Shown one piece after another: positions 11,747-23,364 of a DNA stretch of 64,000 nt. The notes beneath the pieces are model-generated. The model ran no database searches. It saw only the letters and a list, made by a program, of their open reading frames with translations, and was not told where the DNA came from. This DNA comes from Axinella damicornis (lineage: Eukaryota; Porifera; Demospongiae; Axinellida; Axinellidae). How positions within the stretch are numbered: position 1 is the first letter of the stretch; every line of letters begins with the position of its first letter. The translations under genes were made by a program, and so were the position numbers. Where the stretch lies: positions 15,408,483-15,472,482 of the forward strand of contig OZ007509.1 in the NCBI GenBank assembly GCA_963931865.1, in the 5' to 3' direction.

Positions 11747-12953
11747 GGGGGGGGGGGAGAAAGAGGAGAGGGACGGAGGGGAGGGAAGGGAGGGAGGGAG
11801 GGAGGGAGGGAGGGAGGGAGGGAGGGAGGGAGGGAGGGAGGGAGGGAGGGAGGGAGGGAGGGAGGGGAGCAGAGGGAGGGAGTGGAGCAGAGAGGAGGGA
11901 AGGAAAGAGGAGAAGAGAGGGAGGGAGGGGAGAAGGGGAAAAGGAGGAGGAGTTGAAAAGAGTTGTGAAGTGATAATTACTCACAAAATGAGCAGGGAAC
12001 GTGATATTGCAAATACTCACCTTTGGGTCGACATACATCCCGCTGCATGGACATGACGAGCACATCAGGAGTCCGCACTCCCAGCTTCACCTCCAGCAGC
12101 CTCAGCACCATCACACGTGTCTTCTCGTGTGTTGCCAGGCGCTTCAGTCCGATAGGTTTTGGCCAGGGGAGGCCCTGACCACTGAGGATCTTGTTCACCA
12201 TGTTGTGGAGCTGAGACTCCAGGGCCCTAGGGGAGTGGGGGAGGGAGGGAAAGGAAGGAAGAGGAGCTTGTGAAGGAATGTTTCTATAACCACGCCCAAA
12301 TAATCACATCACCGTGTGTATTGCTGGATGCCTGACTTTAGAATCAGGAATGGTAGCTCATGCATGTGAGACTATGAAGTGCTGAAGACCAAAACCACCC
12401 TCTGTTTCTCTCTCAATCTCACACACTACCACACTCATGACCCTCTGCAGGGGCGGCGGAACAGGATAAAGGTCACTGGAAAGTGGGCCACATTTGCTGA
12501 TGTAAGGCTCACCTTTCCTGATTTCTTCATAGGTGAAGTTGGTTGGATTGAGAGACCACTCAAAGAAGTACTCAATACCCTGCATTAGGAATGCAACATG
12601 TGTAGCTATTAATAGCCACAGTAAATTCTATTTATAGGCATCATAACATCATAACTATTACAGTAATGGTCAATCCATCTTAGAGGACTGTGAAAAGAGG
12701 ATGCTCTCCCTAAACGTAAAGAGGTGGTACCCAACACACAGAAGGAGCACCTGGCTGCGGATGAGGTTTCTGATGAAGTTGGTGTCAGTGGTGGGGGCAT
12801 TCTTCTGGTATGTGGTCATGAAGGTGGAAGGACGGAGTGAGACTACGGGCCGTGGGAACAGCTGGAATATGCACAGGCACTGATCCACACAGCCGAGAAT
12901 CTCCAGGTTGGAGAGGAACTCCACGAATGCAGTGCGGATCATGACATCCACCT
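9717..12953 (-). CDS. Gene X: unidentified multi-exon gene, longest exon set
   Basis: I do not recognise this family. Exons inferred from splice sites and conservation among copies: a 12953-12751 (contains LFPRPVVSL), b 12579-12513, c 12226-12021, d from 11687, e ending at 10649, f 10278-10062 (YSSLSEAH start) and g 9839-9717 (TSTEVDLSDLG start). The e-f-g junctions are in frame: AG|G TAC, then AAT|ACC. Exon e has a low-complexity Ser/Pro/Asn-rich part before conserved GCTFIYKDLMKAL and NRSYLGWNERTTELYER. Frames do not connect cleanly at b to c and near 11300, so this copy may be broken. The following exon h seen at 25886-26053 is absent here. Copies of f and g elsewhere are intact, arguing for past coding function. 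Confidence 0.55.
10319..10575. repeat. TGATGTCATGTGG simple repeat
   Basis: Imperfect units of about 8-17 bp (TGATGTCATGTGGTGTC and variants) fill the intron between exons e and f of gene X. Matching stretches follow the other exon f copies (26885-27055, 39600-39655, 55925-55985). Confidence 0.7.
11730..11880. repeat. Poly-G and GGGA array
   Basis: About 28 consecutive G bases (11730-11757) are followed by a long GGGA array (about 11776-11870). On the plus strand this is a strong G-quadruplex candidate. It lies in the intron between exons c and d of gene X. Confidence 0.85.
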
Positions 12954-13668
12954 CTGGAGGTGCTGTAAGCAGAGGAGGACGGCCAAGGTTGACCTTTGCT
13001 AATCACAAATAAAGGGTGGTCACTCCAATATGCGCTGTACTTATAATTAGAGCTGCGACCGGGGTCACAGTCTGTGACCATCCAAAAACCGCTGATAAAC
13101 TGTCTGTGACTGTGTGACCGTCGCAGAAATCCACCGTGACTCCGCGACTTTTTGGTAGTTTACGGAGTAATACAGTAAGCCACACCTACATCCGCCATAT
13201 ATGGGGTCACAATCGCCGGTCGCACACGCAGTTCTAAGTACGGTGCTTATTATATATTGGCGTGACCACCCCTTGTAATCAGGTCTCATTAAGGTCGCGT
13301 GTAATCCGATAATATAGATTACATAATGCATGTTAAGTACAGTACTTCCAAGGCTGAGTGAGCCCTTCAAGATTCAGCTGCGGTATGGCAGAAACGAGCG
13401 GAAGTAGTCTTCCGGGCCAGACGGTCCCCATGCGCGCCGCTAAGTCGGGCCTGCAAGACTAGAGGGGAGGTTTGGGGCCGTCTCGTCCATTTGCAAAGCA
13501 CCTTCGAGGATTGCCAACTGGGAGCACTCCCTAGCAGCCCCAGAAACGCGATTGCCTGGGTACAAGGCTACTCTGTGCCATAAGTCATGCAAGTGTACTG
13601 ATCGAGATATTCAGCTTAGTGATTATTCACTGCAATGAGTTTAGTCAACAACACCTGCACAAACAACA

Positions 13669-13798
<130 letters not shown>

Positions 13799-13912
13799 CA
13801 GTGGGTTTCTGCCACTGAATACACTGCAGGGCTGATCTCAGGGTCTGTAGGTTGGAGTTTGAGTGTTCTCCTTCCACTCCTGAAACACATGCTCACACCG
13901 ATACTCAGGCTG
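13799..13912 (-). pseudogene. Death-domain exon fragment
   Basis: Matches the end of exon 1 of the receptor genes (WKE to RNPL) and keeps the CTG|GTGAGTG donor. The sequence before it is missing and the frame is disturbed. The (CA)n array begins at once after the donor. Confidence 0.7.
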
Positions 13913-14022
13913 AAAGCAAGAAATTTCTCTGTGTGGGTCGGGTATGTGTGTGTGTGTGTGTGTGCGAAGGGGATATTTCACAATCATGATTGTGACTACA
14001 TACTACCCTTGCAATGTGTGCG

Positions 14023-14027
<5 letters not shown>

Positions 14028-14085
<58 letters not shown>

Positions 14086-14430
14086 CAAACATAGTTGGTG
14101 GAGGATTGTGGAAGGGAAAAAAGGGGAGGGAGATGAGTCAGATGACCCTACACAGCACGCACATACTGAGATATTCACTGCCATTATTCTAACTCAATGC
14201 TATGAATTTCTACAACCAACAGGACACACAACACTCACCAGTGGGTCCATGCCACAGAATACACTGTACTTGTCCAGAGCTGATCTCAGGGTTCCGTGCT
14301 ATTCTTTCACAGACCTGAAACATCAGCTATATGCTCGTACATACTCAAGTTGGTGAGGTCAAGAAAACTAGTGATTCCTCTGTGTGGATCGGGTATGTCA
14401 CCAGGTGTATGGGTGTGTGTGTGTATGTGC

Positions 14431-14480
<50 letters not shown>
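14028..14480. repeat. Two (GT)n microsatellites
   Basis: GT arrays at about 14028-14084 and 14415-14481, each between Death-domain exon fragments. Confidence 0.9.
14239..14340 (-). pseudogene. Death-domain exon fragment
   Basis: Short remnant of the exon 1 end (LDKYSV-like to donor), degenerate beyond about 14310. Flanked by GT arrays. Confidence 0.6.
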
Positions 14481-14481
<1 letters not shown>

Positions 14482-14655
14482 GCATGTCTGTGTGCATGTG
14501 CATACAGATTAGAGGTATGTGGGTGGAGGATCACAGAAGGGGAAAAGGGGAGGGAGGTGACGTACCTACACAGCATGCACATACTGAGATATTCACTGCC
14601 ATTACGGCATGCTAACTCAATGCTATGAATTTCTAACCATCAACAGCCAACAGGA

Positions 14656-14788
<133 letters not shown>

Positions 14789-14790
14789 AC

Positions 14791-15115
14791 CAGTGGGTGT
14801 TTGCCACAAAACACACTGTACTTGTCCAGGGCTGATCTCAGGGTCTGTAGGTTGGATTTTGAGTGTTCTCCTTCCACACCTGAAACACCTGCTCGAGCAC
14901 AACTGGTACTCAGGCTGGTCTCGCTGGAGCTTGTAATACTGAATGTTTGTTTCAACTGGTCAATCTTCGTGTCAACACTACATCCAAAAATGTATTTTCC
15001 TTGGAATTCTCGTCTGCATATATAACACTGTGAGCACTGAAATGCGCACAAATCAAAGTGAAGCAGCTGCTCAAGTTCAACCGTTTTAATTTCCTTGGAG
15101 ACTGCATGGCTAAAC
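14791..15115 (-). pseudogene. Death-domain exon fragment with preceding linker
   Basis: Matches the last about 110 residues of exon 1: VELEQLLHF-like (about 15070-15095), DQLKQTFSI, SALDKYSVFCG and the GTGAGTG donor. Frame changes split it, and the GTPase part is absent. Confidence 0.7.
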
Positions 15116-15801
15116 TAAGATACACTAATGCTACTGAAACTTCAAAAGGCGCTTGGAGCGAGGAAAGAAATGCTGTGTCGATCAGAGATTTCGTATGTGC
15201 ACAGTGTGTGTGTGTGTGTGTGTGTGCACGTGTGGTGCATGTGTGTGAAGGAACAATCACAATGACGTAGTAATTCGCTGGAAAATAGTCACGTCCTATG
15301 AACACATCAGGGTTGATCGTGTGACAAGTAAACATACACATACACACATGTCTACAGACTATAGAGTGAGGAGACAGCTGAGTATATATATCCTCCTCCA
15401 CACTCACACTGCAAATGATTATCACATGACGTACCTCACAGCGCTCTTGTGGGCTGGTTGCTAGGCATCAGAGTCAGAGAGCTCTGAGTCAGACACAAGT
15501 GTCACCGCTTCAATGTCGCTAGCAAGCACACTGAGCTCCACGTCTCGTAAGACCTCTGTGAGTGTTGCCCATGAGACTGGCTGCTTGCCCCTCCCACTGA
15601 CCCACTCCCGCAGTATCTCCATGTTGATCTGCTCTGCATCTCCCCTGTGCTTGTGCTCCATGTTGCGGACCCTATCTCCATTGGTGTCTTCCAGGAGCAG
15701 GATACCGAACTGTGTGTACTTTGTGCTGACCTCCTGGGGGATGTTGATCCTTCTCTCCCTTCCACGGAACTTCACCAGCTCAATCAGGGTTGGCTGCCCA
15801 C

Positions 15802-18272
15802 CTATGAACATATGTAGTGGTTGAGGGATATGATGTTGTGCTGTGTGAATGCTAGTTAGTTGATGGACTATCAATACAGAGTCAACTGACTGGTCTGTGC
15901 CAGTCTTCCATCAATTGCCTGCCTGACCAGTTGAAATGTTGCCATCAAGTCTGTGTCCAATGACAGTCCAAGCCAACAAGTTAAATATCACCACCATCAA
16001 CAAACACCTATTCTCATTCCCAGACCACCCATGGAATGAGATATAGGTATTCAGAACCAACTTGTATTAACAGGAAGCTATAGCAGGGCTAGAACAACTA
16101 GGGAACGTCCCTAGTTGAACTTCCTTAGCAGGTAGTTTGCACAATTGATCAACTAATTGAGTTTTAGCCCAAGCTCTCCCACACAAAAGCTGGGCGATGG
16201 CCTGTAAACAAGACTAGCTACTATAATTTAGGAACGGCAGAATGTCATAACTAGCTTTACACAGCACAAATCACTTCACTGAATCAGCAAATAATTTCAA
16301 ACACAGTATCTCTACATATAGCTAGTCAGGCAGCTTAGCAAAATGATGGGGACGTTCCGGATAAAAGCACCAAAGTTATTTTGATGGTTTATTATGTCCT
16401 ATCCTTTAACTTTGAGGTAGGAGCCACCAAATGTGAGGTATATAAATGGTGAAAGTGCAAAACCTTGTGTCTGCAAGGCCCAAAGTGACCATTTTGCATT
16501 TGATGCTCAGTTCAAAGAAGCATTCCTGTATACCAACCACTCAGAAAGCACTCCATAATAGGAGGCTTGACAGCCTGCTATATCATGGCATAACTATAAT
16601 GAGTTGTTGGAAGAGTATAATATGTTTCTTTGACAGAGTATTACTTCTTTGCTATACATATAATGTATAGGGCCACCAGATGGCCTGTTACCATGCATGA
16701 GTACTGTAATCGTTGTGGTAGATATGAATATTTTGTGGCCTGTTACCATGATTACTGTAATCATTGTGGTAGATATGGATATTTTGTGGATCATAAGTAG
16801 CTATAATTCAATGGCAGAAGTAGATACAATTTCTGTGCATTCCAGTGTGGCTTCACAAGTGAGTTGTCTTGCAATAGTTTATTGAAGGGGGGGCAGCAAA
16901 GACTCGAGCCCCCCCCCCCCCCCCCCCCCCCCCCCAAAAAAAAATAAAAAATTATACGCACTTGACCAGTTGTATATGCTCCATACAGGAAGTGGCCATG
17001 AGTTCTCTTGTCGTCCATATCTCAACCTGGTAGGCAACGTTTTATGTGTGCTGCAATAGCATCTGTAGAACAACAGAACAACGTTCCCCGTGCTTCGTGT
17101 GACAGAACAATACTATCCATGCTTCAATGACAGATTCCAGATTGCCTGTCTTGTCAAATAGGCGAACACACCAGAATTTGGTAGTGTTGGACATCCTCGG
17201 TCGATCATAGCATGTGAAGCACCTGGACACCTTCAAGCAAGCTGATGTGGTGGAACCTCAGCATTTTGGTGGAAGGAGGAGAGGCCTGGAATTCATACCC
17301 CGGGGTAACCCAAGCCTTCATTTACAAGGAAACACACCCATGATGTGAGGAATAAAAATACCAGTACCACTATAGCGCATGCGTGTTCGTTGAAGTGATT
17401 TTGGTGGTGGAAAAGACGCGCAGCAGCACCATCAAGCACCTGAATTTATGAAGACGTCCATCCTACACTCTACAGCTACATACTCTTGTCTAGGATCCTG
17501 GTGTTGAGCTATATCGACTTTGCTTCCTATCTCTAGCACTGCTGTCAGTAGTGTCGGTGTCATATCTCTCTTTGATCCAGGTTGCAGTACAAACATATAT
17601 TATTCCTTCTGTAACTTAAACTCTAAACAATGCAATTGATAGCTACTCCCATGTTCTCAGAAGAACCCTTACATGGAGGCTTTTATCCGTCTAGCCCTCT
17701 AACAATACTGCACGTTTAAGTGCATGGGTTAAAGGTGCTGGAGTGTTGTGTTCCCAAGGGTGAATGCTGAGAGCTGTATACTGTAAACTGGAAAGTAGGT
17801 TTTCTGCACTCTACATGTGATATTATCGACAATATCCCTCTGCAACGCTGATTGGCAGCTTCACCGCCTCTTCTACCTACGGCTCACCTTAACTATGCTA
17901 CCCTGTGGAAGCCTGCAAAAATCAAAGCTTCCACTCATTAATATTGTCATCTAAAACAGGAATACACATAGAAATGTTTTTGCAAGCTCTCAAGATTTGT
18001 GGCTCCTACCTCAAGACAATGACCTAAAGAATATCTGGGAGAAAAATCATGCTTTTATCCGGTCCGTCCACATAGTTTCTAAATGTGGTCATAATCCACC
18101 TGACTAATACATGGAGTAAGAAATGTAGCTAGTCAACAACCTTACTTCAGTCAATTAGTTGACTAGTCGTTCAGGCCCTAGCCTATATATAGGCAGTGGA
18201 AGCATTCAGTAGTGAGCTAGTACATAGTAATCATGTTCTTGTCAACTTGATGCCAGGGACGCGAGTACTTAC
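15802..18272 (-). other. Intron 2 of gene B
   Basis: Bounded by donor GTAAGT (18272) and acceptor ATAG (15802). It holds a 27-C run with an A-rich neighbour (16909-16950) and a candidate long-TIR element (16348-18071). No gene was recognised. Confidence 0.6.
16348..18071. mobile_element. Candidate non-autonomous transposon with about 85 bp diverged TIRs
   Basis: The left end (GGGGACGTTCCGGATAAAAGCA) and the inverted right end (GTGGACGGACCGGATAAAAGCA) match, and both continue to GAGGTAGGAGCCAC about 75 bp inward. No target-site duplication could be defined and no transposase is visible. Confidence 0.45.
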
Positions 18273-18531
18273 ACTTGTGTGTGTCACCAGCTGGTGGTGA
18301 ATGTTGAGTGGGTGGAGGTGTGTCACCAGCTGGTGAGTGTTGAGTGGGCGGAGGCATGTCACCAGCTGGTGGTGAGTGGGTGGAGCCGTATCACCAGCTG
18401 GTGGTGAGTGTTGAGTGGGTGGGGGGGGGGGGGGTGTCACCAGCTGGTGGTGAGTGTTGAGTGGGTGGGGGTGTGTCACCAGCTGGTGGAACCACTGCAA
18501 CAGTAGCCTCCGGTAGACAACCAGCCAGCTC
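18273..18531 (-). repeat. Expanded Pro-rich exon 2 of gene B
   Basis: Tandem units of about 39 bp encode variants of PPAGDTPPPTQHS; genes A and G have two and three units and B has about six. Length is 259 bp, again 1 modulo 3 as in A (106) and G (145), but the internal frame is broken at the poly-C. Confidence 0.7.
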
Positions 18532-20431
18532 CTAATGGAGGGGGAGGGAGACAAACCAGTCTTGTGGTGCCTTATCCTAACTGACAAGCTTACGTATATA
18601 AAGGTATTCAACATTCAAACCAGACTCACAGTCTCACACAACAGTAGGAAGAACCGACATTCACACTAAACTGTATATACACACAGTGTATATAAGCAAC
18701 CAATTGCAAACAGCCTGGCCTGGAATCAGAGTGTCAATGAGAAGACATAATCCAGTTGGCAATTATACAGGGATATGCATTTCTAAGCATGCTATACACA
18801 CACACACACACACACACACTCACCAGTGGGTTTCTGCCACAGAACACACTGTACTTGTCCAGGGCTGATCTCAGGGCTCCGTAGGTTGGAGTTTGAGTGT
18901 TCTCCTTCCACACCAGAAACACCTGCTTACACTGATACTGCTGGTCTCGCTGGAGCTTGATACAGTCAATACTGAATAATTGCTTCAAATGGTCAACCTT
19001 TGTGTGGGCAGTTTTGCTCACTACATCAAAGAATGTCTCAGGTACAATTTCCTCGGAATTCTCCTCTGCGAATAACACTCTGAGCATTTCTAAACTGAAA
19101 CAGGAGTATGGCTCAAAATGAAGCAGCTGTTCAACTTCAACCATTGTCTTGCCAGGCTGACTAACCAAAACAGACTCATCGTCAACTAAAGCTTCTGCAA
19201 GTTCAGAGAGGGAGTATAACTGGAGTGAGGAAAGGGAAGTTGGTGGGGTCAAGCACCCTGGGTGGATCAGAGATTCCTTCATTGTAACGACAGGGCTGAG
19301 TTCTTCCCTAGTCTCCAGGATGCATTTGATGACCTGACTATGATGCTTAACACATTCCATTTCCCTGCCTGCGAGACAGCAGATTGTGAGGGAGACTACT
19401 GTGCTCTGTTCAGTCACCTCCACTGTGGTCTCAACCCCCTTCCTGTTAAGCCAGCATATTCCATTCTTCCATACACAACATCTTCTCTCCAGTACAGGGG
19501 AGGTTTGGACTTCATGTGTGTTGTCTGGAGCCAGAGCAAAGCAGAAAGCTAGTCGAATGAGCAACACGTGCAAGAACTGGGGTGTGAGGAACTGGTGGGG
19601 CTGACTGCACTGAAGAATCCACCCACACCTGTAGGAGGGTGTCTCAATGGCTGAACCGGCTTCACTGGGCCTCTCCTCACTTACAAGGGCAGGGAAAAAG
19701 AAAAACCTCTCCACAGGACCACAGCTACATCTGAAGTGTCTGGTAGTGATCAGGGAGACCTCAGACTCTGAGATTTCCTGGCAGAACTCCAGATGTTGCA
19801 AGAAGGCAACCACCAAGTCTGGGTCTCGCTGTGGGAATATTTCCCTCACCTTTGAAATTGGAACTACCCCTGTGCTATTTGCAATATCATGATGCTGTTT
19901 AAAATTATCAGGAGCAAAGATCGTGCCATTCACTTCCGACAACAGTACTGCCTTATTAATGACCACCCAGCTGTCCTCCACCTTCCTAGCATACCTCAGG
20001 AAGAGGAACCGACCTTTGTCATTCAATGTTCTCAGGTGTTGGGACAACTCACTAGCGTTTGTAGGTAAAATTTCTATATCCTTATGGAACTGAATTCCGT
20101 CCCTATAGTTCGATACCACAACTTTGCAATTGAGCGCAAATGAATCCTCACCTTGCCCTTGCTTTATAAGTGACTGAAGCTCAGAGACAGTGCATGCAAT
20201 TTCATCTGCTAGCCTGGAGCTAATGAAGGCATAGAGAAGGTGGACTGCAAAATCAACTTGAAAGGTTTGTCTAAACTTAGTACAGCATTCAGCAACTATC
20301 TTGCTAATCCTGGTGAGGCCACCCGATGCACGTTTGCGACAATCAAGGGTAACAACATCACTAAAACTAGATGAAGCTTCTGAATGTACGAGTCGTTTCA
20401 TAGCATGTAAAGATTTCACTTCAGGTTTCTC

Positions 20432-21410
20432 AATGAGTGTATGAAAGTGGCCATTCTGCTTTTCTGCAAAAGTGTGCTAGAAATTCCCAGACACTGTAAC
20501 TTAACTGTTTGTGTTTTGTTGAATTCCTGAAAGCACAAGAACTGCAACCTCAGAGATGCCTTGTGGTAAGGCTTCTCTAGTTTTCTTGATTTCCAGATTT
20601 GCAGAAACAGCAACTCCAGAGATGCCTTCTGGTAAGATTTCCTGATTTCTTGATTTGCAGAACAGCGACTCCAGACCACCGACTGATGCACAGTTTCACC
20701 GTTTTCTGCAATTTTTCCTACAGTGATCATTTATTATTAATTACTTAACATGCACAGCACTGACGTCATATTAATACCCCTCCCCTCCCTAGTCTGGTTC
20801 CCAAATGGTACAGCATGGAGGTCTGGGACCAGACTGCTGTTGACCCCTGAGCACAATCATAATTTCACACCACCTCAGACTAATCTGGCCACCTGCAGCT
20901 GCAAGCACGAAAAGCAAGACCAAAGGTGCGCGCCACCTTGGATTAAAGGTCACGGCATGCACACACAGAAAAGCAGAGCAGGAATAAAGACCCAGCACTT
21001 ATAAGGTCACCTTTGTGCATGGTAGTGTTTGCAGCATGCAGCAACTAGACTAGGGAGGGGAGGGGTATTAATATGACGTCAGTGCTGTGCATGTTAAGTA
21101 ATTAATAATAAATGATCACTGTAGGAAAAATTGCAGAAAACAGTGAAACTGTGCATCAGTCGGTGGTCTGGAGTCGCTGTTCTGCAAATCAAGAAATCAG
21201 GAAATCTTACCAGAAGGCATCTCTGGAGTTGCTGTTTCTGCAAATCTGGAAATCAAGAAAACTAGAGAAGCCTTACCACAAGGCAACTCTGAGGTTGCAG
21301 TTCTTGTGCTTTCAGGAATTCAACAAAACACAAACAGTTAAGTTACAGTGTCTGGGAATTTCTAGCACACTTTTGCAGAAAAGCAGAATGGCCACTTTCA
21401 TACACTCATT
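20432..21410. mobile_element. 979 bp foldback element in the Roc domain of gene B
   Basis: Two 364 bp inverted arms (20432-20795 and 21047-21410) with only a few mismatches enclose a 251 bp loop. Ends are AATGAGTGTATG and its complement. TTTCTC is duplicated on both sides (20426-20431, 21411-21416). Genes A, D and E carry the uninterrupted site CAGGTTTCTCCTCTG. No transposase is present; the short frames in the arms are mirror copies of each other. The superfamily is uncertain because a 6 bp duplication is not diagnostic. Confidence 0.9.
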
Positions 21411-22817
21411 TTTCTCCTCTGTAACCTCATCTGCATGACTGAAGACAGCAACTGTTAGCGGCTTACCAGCACTGGTGCAGCAGTTGGCAATAAAAGAGTT
21501 CCAGTACTGCAGTTGGCGAACAATGCCTTCTTTGCTCTGGTTTAGGTTCACGACCACTAGGAACATGCTAGCTGAGGAAGACACCAGGTTTCTCAGCAGA
21601 GCAGCATGGCTGGAGTAGTACTGGTACTGACCTGCCATGTCATAGAACACAATCTGACCTAGCCTCCTGCTCTCAACACTAACAGGAACGATACCAGCCG
21701 TCAGCGGTTCAATGTCATCTTTAGAAATATTCCTCCACTGGCCAGCAAATGAGCCAAATAAGCTGGTGAGTTCATTCTCAATGACTTTGACTAGAGTACT
21801 TTTTCCAGCAGCACAGTTTCCTAGCACAAAGATATTGAAAGCTCCTTCTAGCGGATACTCTTTGCGACACCTCATGAATATTTGAAGTAGGTAACGATGC
21901 CGACAGCATTCCCATTTCATAACTGAGTTGACTAGTTTGAGGGGAGGGATACGAGACAAGAGGAATGCAACTACATCAGGTTCCTCCAACTGTGTTGCCC
22001 AATGTAGTGGAGTTTTACCATGAGCATCTTTACTTCTAAACGGATCACAGTGGCACTCCTCCACAAGAAAACTAACAATGTCCAGTTTATCACTCCAACA
22101 AGCATAGTGCAGTGGAGTTCCACCCTTCTTCCCACGACATGCTGGATCACAATGCTGGTCAACAACGAGAAACCTGACAATGTCTATATTTCCATTCCCT
22201 TGACAAGCATAGTGCAATGGAGTCTTATTATTATCATCTTGCACTCTAGGATCGCAGTGGCACTCCTCCACAAGATACTTTACCATGTCCAGTTTCCCAC
22301 TGCTACACGCTAAGTGTAATGGAGTCTTATTAGAATAATCTTGCAATCTAGAATCACAGCGGCACTCCTCCACAAGAAACTTAACAATGTCCAGTTTCCC
22401 ACTCGCACAAGCACAGTGCAGTGGAGTTCTTCCCAACAATTCACAACACGCCCAATCGCAATGCTGGTCAACAACAAGGAACCTTACAATGTCTATACTT
22501 CCATTCTCCCGACAAGCATAGTGCAATGGAGTGTCTACCTCCCCGTTTTTGAGATGTACATCACAGTGGTACTTCTCTACTAACTGTCTACTCACGTCAT
22601 ACCACCCATTCCTGCATGCGTAGTGCAGGAGGGAGGAGTCACGATGGTCACCGGAGCGGTCTACCCACTGATCCCTGATCTCCCTCACTTGCTCGGGGTG
22701 GAGGTATCGAGACAGCAATCTCAGGGCTCCTTCCTCGTTAGTGCCAGAGGACACAGGATCTCGAAAGCTGCGAATCAAATTTTCATTTTCTTGGGGAACA
22801 TGTTACAATGTCGCTCA

Positions 22818-23364
22818 TTCTCTCTCTCGGTGTTCGCATAGAAAGTAATATAGGGACTATTATTATCTATGATGTTCGGCGCAATATAGGTTATCAGAAA
22901 CGGAAGTCCAGTGAATCCAGGATAATTATTAGCCCTGCGCCGCCCACATACATACTTGACCGCGTCCTACAGCATGTGGGCGGGGCTGAAGTTACTGTGT
23001 AAGATGTCTGGTCAAGAAGTCTGGTATGGTATACAACAAACAAAGGATGTGAAAGTGTGAATAAAGGAAGTGGATATTACTATTAGTCCGGCAGGAACGC
23101 ATGTGCATTCAGCACTGGCCCTGGCCCTAACTTACCAGCGGAATGCCAATTAAGGTTCTTTATAATGAGTCATTTTCAGCATGGCCCTAATAGCTATACC
23201 CTAACCCATCACCCTACTTCCTGCTGGACCAATAACCACTTCGTAAAGCAAAGTGCCAGTGTAATCACAGATCTAAATTGCATCTGGCGTATGCGTAGAT
23301 TTGTGTCCGGTGCACGGACGTAATCTGCTATATAGCTGATTACGTCCGGTCGGATACCATTAGA
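22818..23364. promoter_or_regulatory. 5' flank of gene B
   Basis: Contains CATGTGGGCGGGGCTGAAG (about 22974-22992) with an upstream opposite-strand CCGCCCACATA, the same inverted GC-box pair as in the other members. The rest, to 23364, shows no gene. Confidence 0.35.

Larger units (their letters stand above)
15461..22817 (-). pseudogene. Gene B: ankyrin-Roc-COR-Death gene, disrupted
   Basis: Exon 1 runs from the ancestral ATG (22817) to 18824, exon 2 is 18531-18273 and exon 3 is 15801-15461. There are seven ankyrin repeats, P-loop GNCAAGKST, DMAGQ, FSHAD, a COR-like region and a Death domain. Exon 3 encodes the second Death-like domain ending in an acidic DSELSDSDA tail. Three lesions are seen. 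An insertion after MSDIV shifts the start frame into a stop. A 979 bp foldback element (20432-21410) lies between VTEEK and the next Roc segment. The expanded Pro-rich exon 2 changes frame at a 14-C run (18421-18434) and returns after a 7 bp deletion, with a TGA between. Outside these lesions the sequence is well preserved, so inactivation is recent, or partial products persist. Confidence 0.8.

Noticed and set aside
11505..12065. Proline/serine or glycine-rich proteins over the G tract
   Set aside because: Frames created by GGGA/poly-G repeats and intron sequence.
20432..21410. Intron of gene B
   Set aside because: Direct flanking duplication, inverted arms and absence from paralogues indicate insertion; ends lack GT-AG.
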